Below, piece after piece: positions 37,283-47,060 of a stretch of 64,000 nt of DNA (position 1 is the stretch's first letter; every line of letters starts with the position of its first letter). The DNA lies in the NCBI RefSeq assembly GCF_014805685.1, contig NC_060892.1:20755163-20819162 (forward strand), in the 5' to 3' direction. The translations under genes and the position numbers were made by a program. Below the pieces are notes generated by a model, which worked only from the letters and a program-made list of their open reading frames with translations, had not been told where the DNA came from and did no database searches. This DNA comes from Silurus meridionalis. Lineage: Eukaryota > Chordata > Actinopteri > Siluriformes > Siluridae.

Positions 37283-38623
37283 CTGGAGGCGTGGCAGGGT
37301 GCATCTCTGACAGCGGCCGAGGGGGGCGTGGCAGGGGAATCCCTGACAGTACCCCCCCTCCAGGGGCGGCACCCGACGCCCCAAAAACCCACCAACGCCA
37401 GGCGGGCCGGGGCACTCTGAGGAAGGCCTCCCCAACCGACCCGGGACAAAGGAGGTCCTGTGAGCATCGCAGCAGGTCAGGGGAGGATCGGAAGGTGCCA
37501 AAGGCAAAAGGGTGTCCTCGGTCGGGATCAGGAATGGGTCAGCGGCCCTCGAAAAGACCGGAAGCTGAGCCAAGCTCTTGGCGGAGACCAGCGGTGGCGC
37601 GATCTCCACGGGCGTGGAACCGGAACCCTCGCTGTCACAGCGAAGGCGGAGGCGGCGGCGTCCACGGCGGAGACCTGAGGCGGCGGCGTCACGGCGGAGA
37701 CCTCAGGCGGCGGCGTCCATGGCGGAGACCTGAGGCGGCGGCGTCACGGCGGAGACCTCAGGCGGCGGCGTCCAGGGCGGAGACCAGAGGCGGCGGCGTC
37801 CACGGCGGAGACCTGAGGCCGGGCGACGTCCACGGCGGAGACCTGAGGCCGGGCGACTTCCACGGCGGAGACCATAGGCCGGGCGACGTCCACGGCGGAG
37901 ACCAGAGGCCGGCGGCGTCCACGGCGGAGACCAGAGGCGGCGGCGTCCACGGCGGAGACCAGAGGCGGCGGCGTCCAGGGCGGAGACCAGAGGCCGAGCG
38001 ACGTCCACGGCGGAGACCAGAGGCCGAGCGACGTCCTTCCTGAAGGCCTGGAGCGGAGCGACGCCCTCGGCGGAGACACGACCTCCCTGGAGACCAGGAA
38101 CGGAGCGACGCCCTCGGCGGAGACAGGGGGTGGAGAGACGACCTCCCTGGAGACCTGGAGCGGAGCGACGTCCTCAACGGAGACCAGGAACACAGAGGCA
38201 CCCTCGGCAGGACGTTGAACCGCAACGACACCCTCGTAGGGCCTCTGGAGAGCCTTGACGTTGATCCGGAACGACACCCTCGGAGGGCCGCTGGAGCGCT
38301 CTGACGTTGAACCGGAACGATACCCTCGGAGGGCCTCTGGAGAGCTCGGACGTTGAACCGGAACGACACCCTCGGAGGGCCTCTGGAGAGCTCTGCCGGC
38401 GTTAGGGGGACCTGGAGGCCCCACGTCGCTCTGCGGGGAACCTGGAGGCCCGACGTCGCCCTGCGGGGAACCTGGAGGCCCGACGTCGCCCTGCGGGGAA
38501 CCTGGAGGCCCGACGTCGCCCTGAGGGGAACCTGGGGGCCCGATGTCGCCATGAGGGGAACCTGGAGGCCCGACGTCGCCATGAGGGGAACCTGGAGGCC
38601 CGACGTCGCCCTGCGGGGAAACA
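37283..38623 (-). mobile_element. GC-rich LTR-element interior filled with minisatellites
   Basis: 37283-37347 is a partial LTR end that finishes aatccctgaca. Next to it (37348-37360) the minus strand shows a purine tract ggagggggggtac, as expected of a polypurine tract before a 3' LTR. The remaining 1.26 kb is far more GC-rich than the rest of the window and built of tandem units: about 27-30 bp (core cacggcggagacc, 37640-38040), 46 bp (starts 38240, 38286, 38332, 38378) and 30 bp (about 7 copies, 38408-38620). All frames are open over long distances because the units lack stops; one minus frame reads GDVGPPGSPQ decapeptides. No protease, RT or integrase motif is present. I read it as a non-autonomous element interior or its satellite-expanded remains. 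Confidence 0.55.
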
Positions 38624-39059
38624 GGCGAGAAAACAACCAAAGAATATCCGCTCGAGATGAGTAATCCAAAAATGATACCTAGAGTCCGAAACGAAAGTTA
38701 ACGGCAGCGGCTAAGAGTAATCCAGAAGGAACAGAACCAGGATACACAACCAGCGGGGAATGCTGGCGGTCGAGCAGCCACGGATATCACCAGCATGACA
38801 ATACAAGAACCGACAGCCTGTGACTCGAGAACGTGAGTCTATATAGTCTGAACCCTAACGAGTCACAGCTGTCGGTGTTCAGGCAGGCACTGGATAATGA
38901 GGAACCATGAGAGCTACTGAGGGGGGCGTGGCAGGGTGCATCTCTGACAGCGGCCGAGGAGGGCGTGGCAGGGTGCATCTTTGACAGCGGCCGAGGGGGG
39001 CGTGGCAGGGTGCATCTCTGACAGCGGCCGAGGGGGGCGTGGCAGGGGAATCCCTGACA
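38624..39059 (-). mobile_element. second LTR copy, truncated, with 37-bp tandem repeats
   Basis: Nearly identical to 36716-37039 but lacking the first 92 bp on the left and expanded near its right end by 37-bp units (ggcgtggcagggtgcatctc, then tgacagcggccgagg) repeated about three times between 38921 and 39035. It ends at 39059 in tccctgaca and is followed by ctctg, as after the first LTR. Confidence 0.75.
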
Positions 39060-39560
39060 CTCTGCCACAAGCATCGATATTAACCTCATAAAACGACCCA
39101 GGGGTTTTTCCGTGCATTAAGGCAAATTGTGTTTTTTTTGTGCAAATTGTACAGGAAAGAAAACACAAAGGTAAAAATGGTTCGTGAATAAGCTAACAAC
39201 CGTTTTTAACTATTTTGGCTTAGCTTTCTTCACAATGTCCGGCTTTACTTGAAAAGTCTCTCTTGAAAATATATCTGCGACCAAATATATCTGAATATAT
39301 CCTTGTAAGTATATCTGTGACCAAATCAATTTCTTCTTCTCTGTTAGTCATTGTGAAAAGAAAATACATCTATTAAATCCAGACGAATATGTTTGAGCTT
39401 GTGCAGTTTGCTACAGAAGCAGGTTACGAGCTCTGACTTGTGTGCTCTCTGATCATCCAATCCAAGGATGTAAAAATGCAATGTGCCTGCCAATGTTAGT
39501 ATCTATAGTTCAGGAGGAGCCTATGACATTCCCACTGACAAAATCTCCAAATAGCCATAA
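39060..39560. mobile_element. repeat family A, duplicated right part and continuation
   Basis: 39060-39300 duplicates 37040-37282. The sequence then continues along family A (gagcttgtgcagtttg, gagctctgacttgtgtgctc) as in the 14.2-15.1 kb copy. Confidence 0.65.
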
Positions 39561-39646
39561 ATTTATATATTAATTACAAATAGACAATTTGGACTATTTC
39601 ATTTAATCCAGCTCTTCGGGTAGATTTCCCCTGTAAAAGCTAAAAC

Positions 39647-40147
39647 TGTCAGGATCTCCCGGCGCTCAATTTCGGTTTTGCAGTGCGCACTTCCGGGTCG
39701 GCGGCATCTTGCCATTTTTCCCACGCCTCCAGGTATTTAAGGACGGGGCCAGATTATCTTACCGGCTTCCTAGCCACTGAGATTACTCTTGCCACTCTGC
39801 CTGCGATGGTTCCTGTTTCTGTCCCTGTTCCTGTTCCTGAACCCTGTTCTCTGTTCTGCCCTGCCTCCCTAGTTACTTGGTTTGGACTCTAGACTGTTTT
39901 TTGTTTTGTGTTTTGCTCTGCCCTGTATTGCTCAGTTTGTCGATTTATGGATTTTTTTTTTGGTTTAGTTTTGGTTTTTGGTTTTGGTTCTCTCCCTGCA
40001 TTGCCCTGTTCGCCTGTGTTAAGACACTGGGTTGTTTTTTGGACTTGTTTTTGCCTTACTCTTATTAAAGCCTGTTTTCTCCATACCCCTGTGACATCCT
40101 GCATTTGGGTCCTTACTCACTTAGCCCTGCACCCGTGTTCACTGACA
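39647..40147 (+). mobile_element. solo LTR with perfect 5-bp target duplication
   Basis: The 501-bp unit starts TGTCAGGATCTCCC and ends GTTCACTGACA. It contains a TATA-like ggtatttaagg (39732-39742) and an ATTAAA polyadenylation signal near 40073, in the expected order. The 5-mer aaaac flanks both sides (39642-39646, 40148-40152). No second LTR or interior is present, so this is a solo LTR left by recombination between two LTRs. Confidence 0.88.
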
Positions 40148-42367
40148 AAAACGTTCTGTTCAAACTTTTTATTTAAAAAATGCCCAGATGAGCACAATGG
40201 TGTTTAAGAGCAACTCCCAATGGCAGTGTGGTGCCCTTGCTGAGCTAGCATTAACTAACTAGCTTGCTTGGCTTTTTTCTTGTGAGGCTGCTCAGTGTCA
40301 GAGAACAAGCTGGTGATTGGAGTTAACACAGATGAGGACTTAAAAAGTTAGGGGAAAAGTACTGAGAAAAAAGATGCAGACATTGGAAACCAATTATTAA
40401 AATTTTGCATTGCAGATTGTGAGACATTAAGCTCATTACAAAGCAGCCACATATTTAACATCTGCATGAATTTAATAAATGAATGTAACTGACTGATGAT
40501 TTATCTAATATTTTAATGCATTTTTAAGTGCTATGCTCTCTTTTGTCTGTCTGTCTGTCATACAATGCATGAACTAACAATAGTTGAACAAAGCAGTAAA
40601 TGAATAATGCATGGAAGTTCAATGTAAGAAAATTAGCTGATTCCAAAGTAAAAACTGCGCAATAGTCACCAAAAATAAAATAAACATGGGGAAGCTTTGG
40701 CCATTACCACTATAACCTAATTTGATGTTCTCCACATCCCAAATGGTCTCCACATCCTCTATGAGCAGGAGATTATTGCATGCAGCATTTATCATCATGC
40801 AAATTAAGTGAATAAAATAAGCTTAAGAAAGCGAAAATGTAGTCTCAGCTGAGTTTTAATAGGAAGAGAGGTACAATAAAAAGCTTTTACATACTGACAG
40901 TTTGAGTTAAATATCATTTTAATGAGCAGTCTTGCAAAATGAGGTCAATATTATCTGAAAAAGTTATGATTACAAACGTAATTTTTTAATTTTTAGTTAA
41001 ACAACACTCCCATAAGAAAGAGAAACTGCCACTCTTTCACCCTCTAAATGTCCCACTGGGAGAAATTACAAAAACAGTAAAATTGAATTTGGAACCATCT
41101 GAAGCACTTTATTGAATTTCCTGGCTGAGACAGTGAGTAAGAAGGTGCCATTGGTGGATTACATGGTACCACAGTTGTCTCAGACTCACTGACAAGTCAG
41201 GTTTCATATATCAAAAATGGCTGGTGGTGGTGGTGGAGGGGAATCTTGTTTGTGTCAACCATTTTGATTTTAATTCAGACCGATTACATGGTTTCTACAT
41301 ATGACATGAGTGGGCAATTAGCATAACATAATTATTTTTATTTATTTAATTATTTTTGTAAAATTAAGATTAGTACTTGTAATTTGTAGCTGTTTTAGTT
41401 TCTTGCAGTCAGGTGAATGTCCATTGAACTAAACAAACAACTGCCCAGGGGCTCTACATTTTTGCAAGACAGAATGTGGATTAAAAGAGAAACTTAGCTA
41501 CATACACTGCAAGTATTTAGTGGCTAGTTTAGCTATCTTCTTGTTGCTCAATATCTTCCTAATTTGTGCAAGATGCTAGTGTTTAGAACAGTTGAGCGAT
41601 GAGAAGCAGAGCTGTTTTTAAGTAAAAAGTAACGCCGATAAACACACACAAACCATTAACTCTGATTTGTAGTCATACTATATTAGATAAAAAAATATAT
41701 ATAATATAATATTATTCTAAATGTTTCATTCTGTTAAATTTACACTTATAATACATTGTAAATTGTTTTGAGACAGACATCAGTGTTATATTCAAAGTCA
41801 AAGTGTTTTCACTTGAAAGTAATTTCAATGGATAGCACTGTAGCTTCAACTCTTTTATCAAGTTTGTGGGTTCTGCCCACATTTCTTTTGTATTGTCATA
41901 TCAGCATTCACTGACGTTGCAGTTTTCATGTAAACTCTTGACATGCATTTGTGTAATCTTATTTCTTTCTTTCAGTCATATGCCACATAATTGCACTGCC
42001 CGTGTGCCTCTGAAATGTTACTTTTTGCTTTCAAACTGTCCAAAGATTGTTTTGTTGTCTCAAATATGCTGAGCCAGTAAAAATATTTTAAGAATCAGAC
42101 TGAATAATGTATTTTCCAATATTTTATATTTGCATACTTCAGCATGAATGAACAACATATAAAATAATTTCTCTTTCACAGCTACCTACTATAGAGTCAA
42201 GTGTGTTGGAAGTATCTTCAGTATGAGCATGTCATATTTTTTTTTTTAACTTTAGCTCTAAGTCTCTATCTATATAATATTCTGTATAATGAATAAAACC
42301 TAAGATTAGGATGCGACACCATCCGCTGGAATCTTCAACACACAAATTCTTACTGCAAATTTCTCTG
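40148..42367. other. single-copy DNA, no gene supported
   Basis: AT-rich, with no splice-bounded frame. A CTGT run lies at 40546-40558. Short open frames (41866-42072) lack support. Confidence 0.35.
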
Positions 42368-44012
42368 GGTTACGTATGTAACCCTGGTTCCCTGAGGGAA
42401 CGAGAAGCTGGGTAACAATGCTTTGGAAACGCCTCTATGTGACCACGATCTGAACTACATGTGTAATCAGTCCAACAGAAAAGCAAGACATCACTGGCAG
42501 TGTGACGTCATGACCAGGAAGTAAAACTAAACAAAACTGCAAAGTTTGGATGGGCACAGCTGGGTCGAAGGACAGAGTCGCCAGGAGTGGCACTAATGTC
42601 AAGGCTATGGGACCTGACAAAGGTCAGAGGGGTACACCAGTCCACAGCGTTGCAAATGTCTTGGAGGGACACTCCAGAAAAATAGGCCTTAGAGGCCGCC
42701 ACACTTTGGGTTGAGTGAGCTCTGACCCCAAAAGTGGTGAGGAGATGCATCCACAATCCATCTGCTGAGGGTCAGCTTATCTGCAGAGAGACCCTTCATA
42801 TACGGATCGTAGCAGACAAACAGCTAGTCTGACTTTCTCCACAAGGCAGTTTTGTGGACATGTGTTTTGTGCTCGCACACACGGTCAAGCTTCTCCTGGT
42901 CATGGGCCTGAAAAGAAGGTGTATAGAATGCCTGAAGCATAAGTAGTCATGGTATAACCAAGGGCACTTTGGACACATACCCCAGCCTGGGGTGGAGGAA
43001 GGCATTGGCCATGCCTGGGGTGAAGGAAAGGACATGAAGGTCCCCAACTCTCTTTAGACACGATATAGCCAGTAGAAAAACAGTTTTGTCTGTTAGAAAT
43101 CTCAAAGGCACTTCGGGCAAAGGCTCAAAGGGAGACTTAGACAGGGGCTCCAGAACTAAGGCCAAGTCCCAAGAAGGCACTCTGGGTTACACCGCGGAGG
43201 AGACGTGTCACCAGCGGGTTTTTCCCTAGCGACTGCTCAGCAAGCGGAGCATAATAAGCTGCAATAGCGGACATGTAAACCTTTAGGGTGGAAAAAGACA
43301 ACCCTTTGGTGAAATGTTCCTGAAGAAATTCCAGCACTGGGCCAACCGGGCACCATATAGTGAAAAGGTGCCACTTTGTGGCATACGACCTCCTTGTGGA
43401 GGAAGCTCTGGATTGGAGAATGCTCTATACAACCTTGGCAGAGAGACCAGTGGCTAAGAGCTGTGCCCCCTCAGGGGCCATATCCACAGCCTTCACAGCT
43501 TGGGTGGGGGTGAAGCAAAGCACCCCCTGCCTGAGACAGAACATTCCAACTGAAAGGAATCTCCCAGGGAGGGTGTTCGAGAAGGCATGGGATCGGACTC
43601 CATCCCAGCAAACTCAATCCAGAACTCCTGGGAGCAGTGCAATGAGGGGGAAGCATACAGGTGTAGCCTTGGCCACACCTGCATCATAGCATTCAGTCTG
43701 AGTGGAGTTGGGCTAATGAGGGAGAATCAGAGGGGACAATGCGAGATCTTTCGAGTCGCAAAGAGGTCCACTTGTGCTATGTAAAACTTCCACCATATAT
43801 GGTCCACCACATCCAGGTGGATACTCCACTCCCTGGTCCTCTGCCTTTGCCTTGAAAGGGCGTCTGCTCCTTGGTTCAAGTGCCCTGGGATGTATACTGC
43901 CCTCAGTAAAAGCTGCTTCCCTTGGGCCAACAGGAGGATCTGCCAGCTTGTAAAGCAGGCAAGAGCCCCATAGACCTTAGACCATAGACCCAACATGGGG
44001 CTTAGTAACAGG
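42368..44012 (-). mobile_element. DIRS-type retroelement, 3' half with tyrosine recombinase
   Basis: The outer end (ggttacgtatgtaaccctgg) is the terminal sequence shared with the copy at 54547. Reading the minus strand from 44012: RNase H end (VYIPGHLNQGADALSRQ, then YIAQVDLFATRK), then a tyrosine recombinase in several frames: EFLQEHFTKGLSFSTLKVYM (43337 onward), PFEPLPEVPLRFLTDKTVFL and CLKRVGDLHVLSF (43180 onward), GVRAHSTQSVAASKAYFSGV, DWCTPLTFVRSHSL (42756 onward). The family normally has an HxxR motif and a nucleophilic tyrosine in these last two stretches. Here HSTQ replaces the Arg and FVRSHS lacks the Tyr, so the recombinase is dead as well as frameshifted. Confidence 0.85.
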
Positions 44013-44425
44013 AACATGTGCTGTATACTTACCTCTTATCCTAAAAGGAGGTGGTACCAGTTTAGCAGTGCTGCAGGATCTCAGATAGCATGGTGCAGTG
44101 CGAGGGGTGATGAGGTCTCTGAGGTAAGAGGGCGCTGGTCCATTTTTGGCCTTGCAGGCAAGCATCAGTGTTTTTGAACCTGCTACTGGAAGCCAGTGAA
44201 GGGATCACAGCAGTGGGTTGGTGTGGGAGTACTTGGGCAGGTTGACACAAGTCACACAGCTGCATTTTGGATAATTTGCAATGGATGAATAGCGTTCAGA
44301 GGTAGACCTGCCAGTAGAGAGTCGCAATAGTCCAGTCTCGAAATTACAAGAAACTAAACAAGCACCTGGGCAGCCTGTGTGGACAGAAATGGTTTAATCC
44401 TTCATATTGTGTTATAAAAGAAAAC
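44013..44425 (-). mobile_element. L2-type LINE fragment
   Basis: Minus-strand translation includes MLACKAKNGPAPSYLRDLI and KLVPPPFRIRGKY, the same region as the L2 copy at 30780-31150. It starts where the DIRS fragment ends, so one interrupts or truncates the other. The 3' tail is absent. Confidence 0.7.
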
Positions 44426-44715
44426 GGTTTTTATTCTAGAATTTTTCATTCAAGAAAACAGTTTTTCATTCTAGACTTATACATATTTTGAAGCCTAAAC
44501 ACTAATTGGAAGTGTTACATAAACTTGGAGCTTTGTTCGTAAAAGCTTTAATTCCTGCTGTGGTCTTTATTATTGTAGGTACCAACAAAGACCCTGCACA
44601 TTTTGTTTCATGCAGGGATGCGCTATTATTTAAAAGACCAAAATTTTACCCATGTACTACATTCGATATATTAATCATGAATAGACACAGCTTCAATATA
44701 TTATGGCCTTGGCTC
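44426..44715. other. single-copy DNA, no gene seen
   Basis: Nothing recognisable between the L2 fragment and repeat family B. Confidence 0.35.
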
Positions 44716-44828
44716 TGGATTTAATTAAATTCAAGTTTATTTCTATAGCGTTTTCAAAATAAACATTGTTTTAAAGAAGCTTTATAGAATGTAGTAATAA
44801 TAGAACAAAAATCTAAATAAGTGAACTA

Positions 44829-45712
44829 CAGTGGAACCCGGTTATCTCGCCCTCGGTTATCTCGACAACCCTATTAAATCGACGTTTTTGAAGTGGAACC
44901 GCCAAATTCTCGCTTTTTCTAAGCATTTTTTATCGGTTATGTCGACTTTTTTTATGTCGCCGAACCCTAATATCTCGAGCACAATGGGGGAAAAATTTGC
45001 CATTTAACGTTGGTTATCTCGGTGCAGCCGCAAAAGAACTCGCGGAAGTGGTGGAAAATTCAAGGCTTACAGCTGCTACATGTGTTGTATTGTATACTGG
45101 TGAATCTCTGCTTTTAGTTAGTGCACATATGCCTGTTGTTGTTAAATGTTATGCGATGAACAGGAGGCGAAAGCGAACGTGGGGGAGGGGAATCCGCGGT
45201 GCGCATTGGGAAGAAAAGCGCAGCCATTAAGAGAGTGCCGGTGGGAAGACACGTACCGGGATACGCATGCGCGATAACAACGACCACCGTGAACCAACAA
45301 TAACGGACAGTGAGAGTGTGGAAGTTTAAATAGGAGCTGGTGATGATGCTAAACGAGCACCATATGTGCGCCATTGAAGCGGGAGCTTCAGAGAAAGCGG
45401 CCGAGAAAGCACCTGCTACGCCGAAGGGGGCCAGAGGGGGCGTGGCAGGTGGATTCCTGACAGATGAACATGCACTGTATGTATTTTTATAGCATGCCTT
45501 CATCAAACAAATCGCGGCAACGCTGTTGTGTAAAAAACCCTCCAAAAACACGTGCATGCACATTCTCATTTATTAACACACATCATGTACATAAAGAAAT
45601 TTCAAGCATGTTAAAATATTGCCGCCATTTTGATTTTCGTTTATCTCGATCATTGGTTACCTCGATGCTTTTTGGCGACCCCCTAGGACATCGACATAAC
45701 CGTGTTCCACTG
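44829..45712. mobile_element. pogo-like MITE nested in repeat family B
   Basis: Starts cagtggaacccggttatctc and ends cataaccgtgttccactg, inverted repeats flanked by TA (44827-44828, 45713-45714). Subterminal ATCTCGA repeats occur at both ends. It carries an LTR-like insertion at 45163-45462. Confidence 0.8.
45163..45462 (-). mobile_element. LTR-like fragment nested in the MITE
   Basis: On the minus strand it begins TGTCAGGAATCCACCTGCC, like the Gypsy-like LTR at 36624, and includes a TATA-like tatttaaa. It resembles 50620-50968 (ggtgcgc, agcgcagcc, gtaccgggatacg, gaaccaaca). An 8-bp direct repeat gatgaaca flanks it (45155-45162, 45463-45470), unusually long for an LTR target duplication, and the expected 3' TG..CA end is missing, so the event may not have been simple integration. 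Confidence 0.6.
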
Positions 45713-45869
45713 TATATATTTATCCCCAACAGGCAACCTGGGGCAACTGTGGAAAAACCTCCTTAGATGGTATGAGAACCTTGAGAGTAACAAGACTCAA
45801 ATATTTTCATTTTCATTTGGGTGACACCAAGAGTGTGATTATAAATCATAAAAAACAATAGAAACACCG

Positions 45870-47060
45870 GAGAGTGAGAAATATCATGCTGACAACCTCA
45901 ACACTTTCTACTGCAAGTTTGAGAGCAATATCTATACACCTCTCATCCACCCCAGCCCACTAACTGCCCCCATCACACCTCTGGGAACTCCTCTAACAAC
46001 TCCACCCAGCACTCAAGTTGCACTCATGATTTGTGAAGAGGATGTGATTCGGCTCTTCCAGAGACAGAACAAAAAGAAAAGCACTAAGCCCAGATGGTGT
46101 CTCCCCCTCCTGTATCAAAGCATGTGCTGACCAACTGGCTCCTATCTTTACCTATATCTTTAACAGATCAATTGAGCTGTGTGAAGCCCCTCCCCCTGCT
46201 TTAAACTCTCCACCATCATCCCGGCCGCCAAGAAACCCTCCATCACAGGACTGAATGACTACAAGCCTGTCGCTCTGACATCCGTCTTTGAGCAGCTAAC
46301 ATTGGCCCACCCAAAGAACGTAACAGAACAGATACTGGATCCCCTACAGTTTGCCTACCAAGCAAACAGATCAGGTGAAGCGGCTGGTGCTATGGTGCAG
46401 TCAGAACAACCTAGAGCTAAACACCCTCAAAAACATGGAGATGATAGTGGACTTTATAAAACACCCCTCAACACTACTCCCCCTCCCAATATTCAACAGC
46501 CCTGTGTCATCAGTGGCGTTTCCCACGACCTGAAATGGGAGTCCAATTTAATCTCAATTCTAAAAAAGGCCCAGCAGAGGATGTACTTTCTGCAACAATT
46601 AAGGGAGTATCCCACAGGAGTTGCTGATACAGTTCTACACTGCAGTCATTGAATAAGTCCTGTGCACATCCATCACCATCTGGTTTGGAGCAGCAACAAA
46701 ACAGGTCAGGAATAGACTGCAGCAAACTTTTAAAACAGCAGAAACAAATCATTGGTGCTCCCCTGCTTGCTTTTCAGGACTTGTACTACACAAGAACCAG
46801 GAAATAGGGAGTAAAAATCACTACTGACCCTCCACACCCTGGACTCTTTCAACTCCTTCCTTTCTGGCAGGTGCTACAGAACTTTGTTCACCAAAACTGC
46901 CAGACACAGGAACAGTTTCTTTCCCCAGGCCATATGTTACACATAGTATTGTTAATATATTTTGTACAAAAGTTCTAAAGTAAACTCTTTGTCTTACATA
47001 ACGCACTGTTATTTGCACTACCACGCACTCTCACACTTTATTTACATTACTGATCATATA
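45870..47060 (+). mobile_element. Rex1/CR1-type LINE with internal deletion
   Basis: Plus-strand translation in several frames follows the RT polyprotein: DNLNTFYCKFESNIYTP, MICEEDVIRLFQRQN, KKPSITGLNDYKPVALTSVF, LDPLQFAYQANRSG, then after a jump WCSQNNLELNTLKNMEMIVD and LKWESNLISILKKAQQRMYF. The segment that normally carries both catalytic motifs, including YxDD, is absent between QANRSG and WCSQNN (near 46385). Frameshifts add to this; it is a dead copy. Confidence 0.8.

Larger units (their letters stand above)
44716..45850 (+). mobile_element. repeat family B, copy 3, split by a MITE
   Basis: The left part 44716-44828 (attcaagtttatttctatag, aagctttatagaat) and right part 45713-45850 (gcaactgtggaaaaacctcc, gagaaccttgagag, tttgggtgacacc) are consecutive parts of family B separated by an 884-bp TA-flanked element. 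Confidence 0.65.

Noticed and set aside
37243..38043. 266-codon plus-strand frame rich in Gly, Arg and Asp
   Set aside because: The same GC-rich minisatellite read on the other strand.
37744..38669. About 300-codon minus-strand frames resembling collagen
   Set aside because: They are translations of GC-rich tandem repeats next to an LTR. The glycine period is broken by the ten-residue unit, other frames are equally open, and there is no signal peptide or exon structure.
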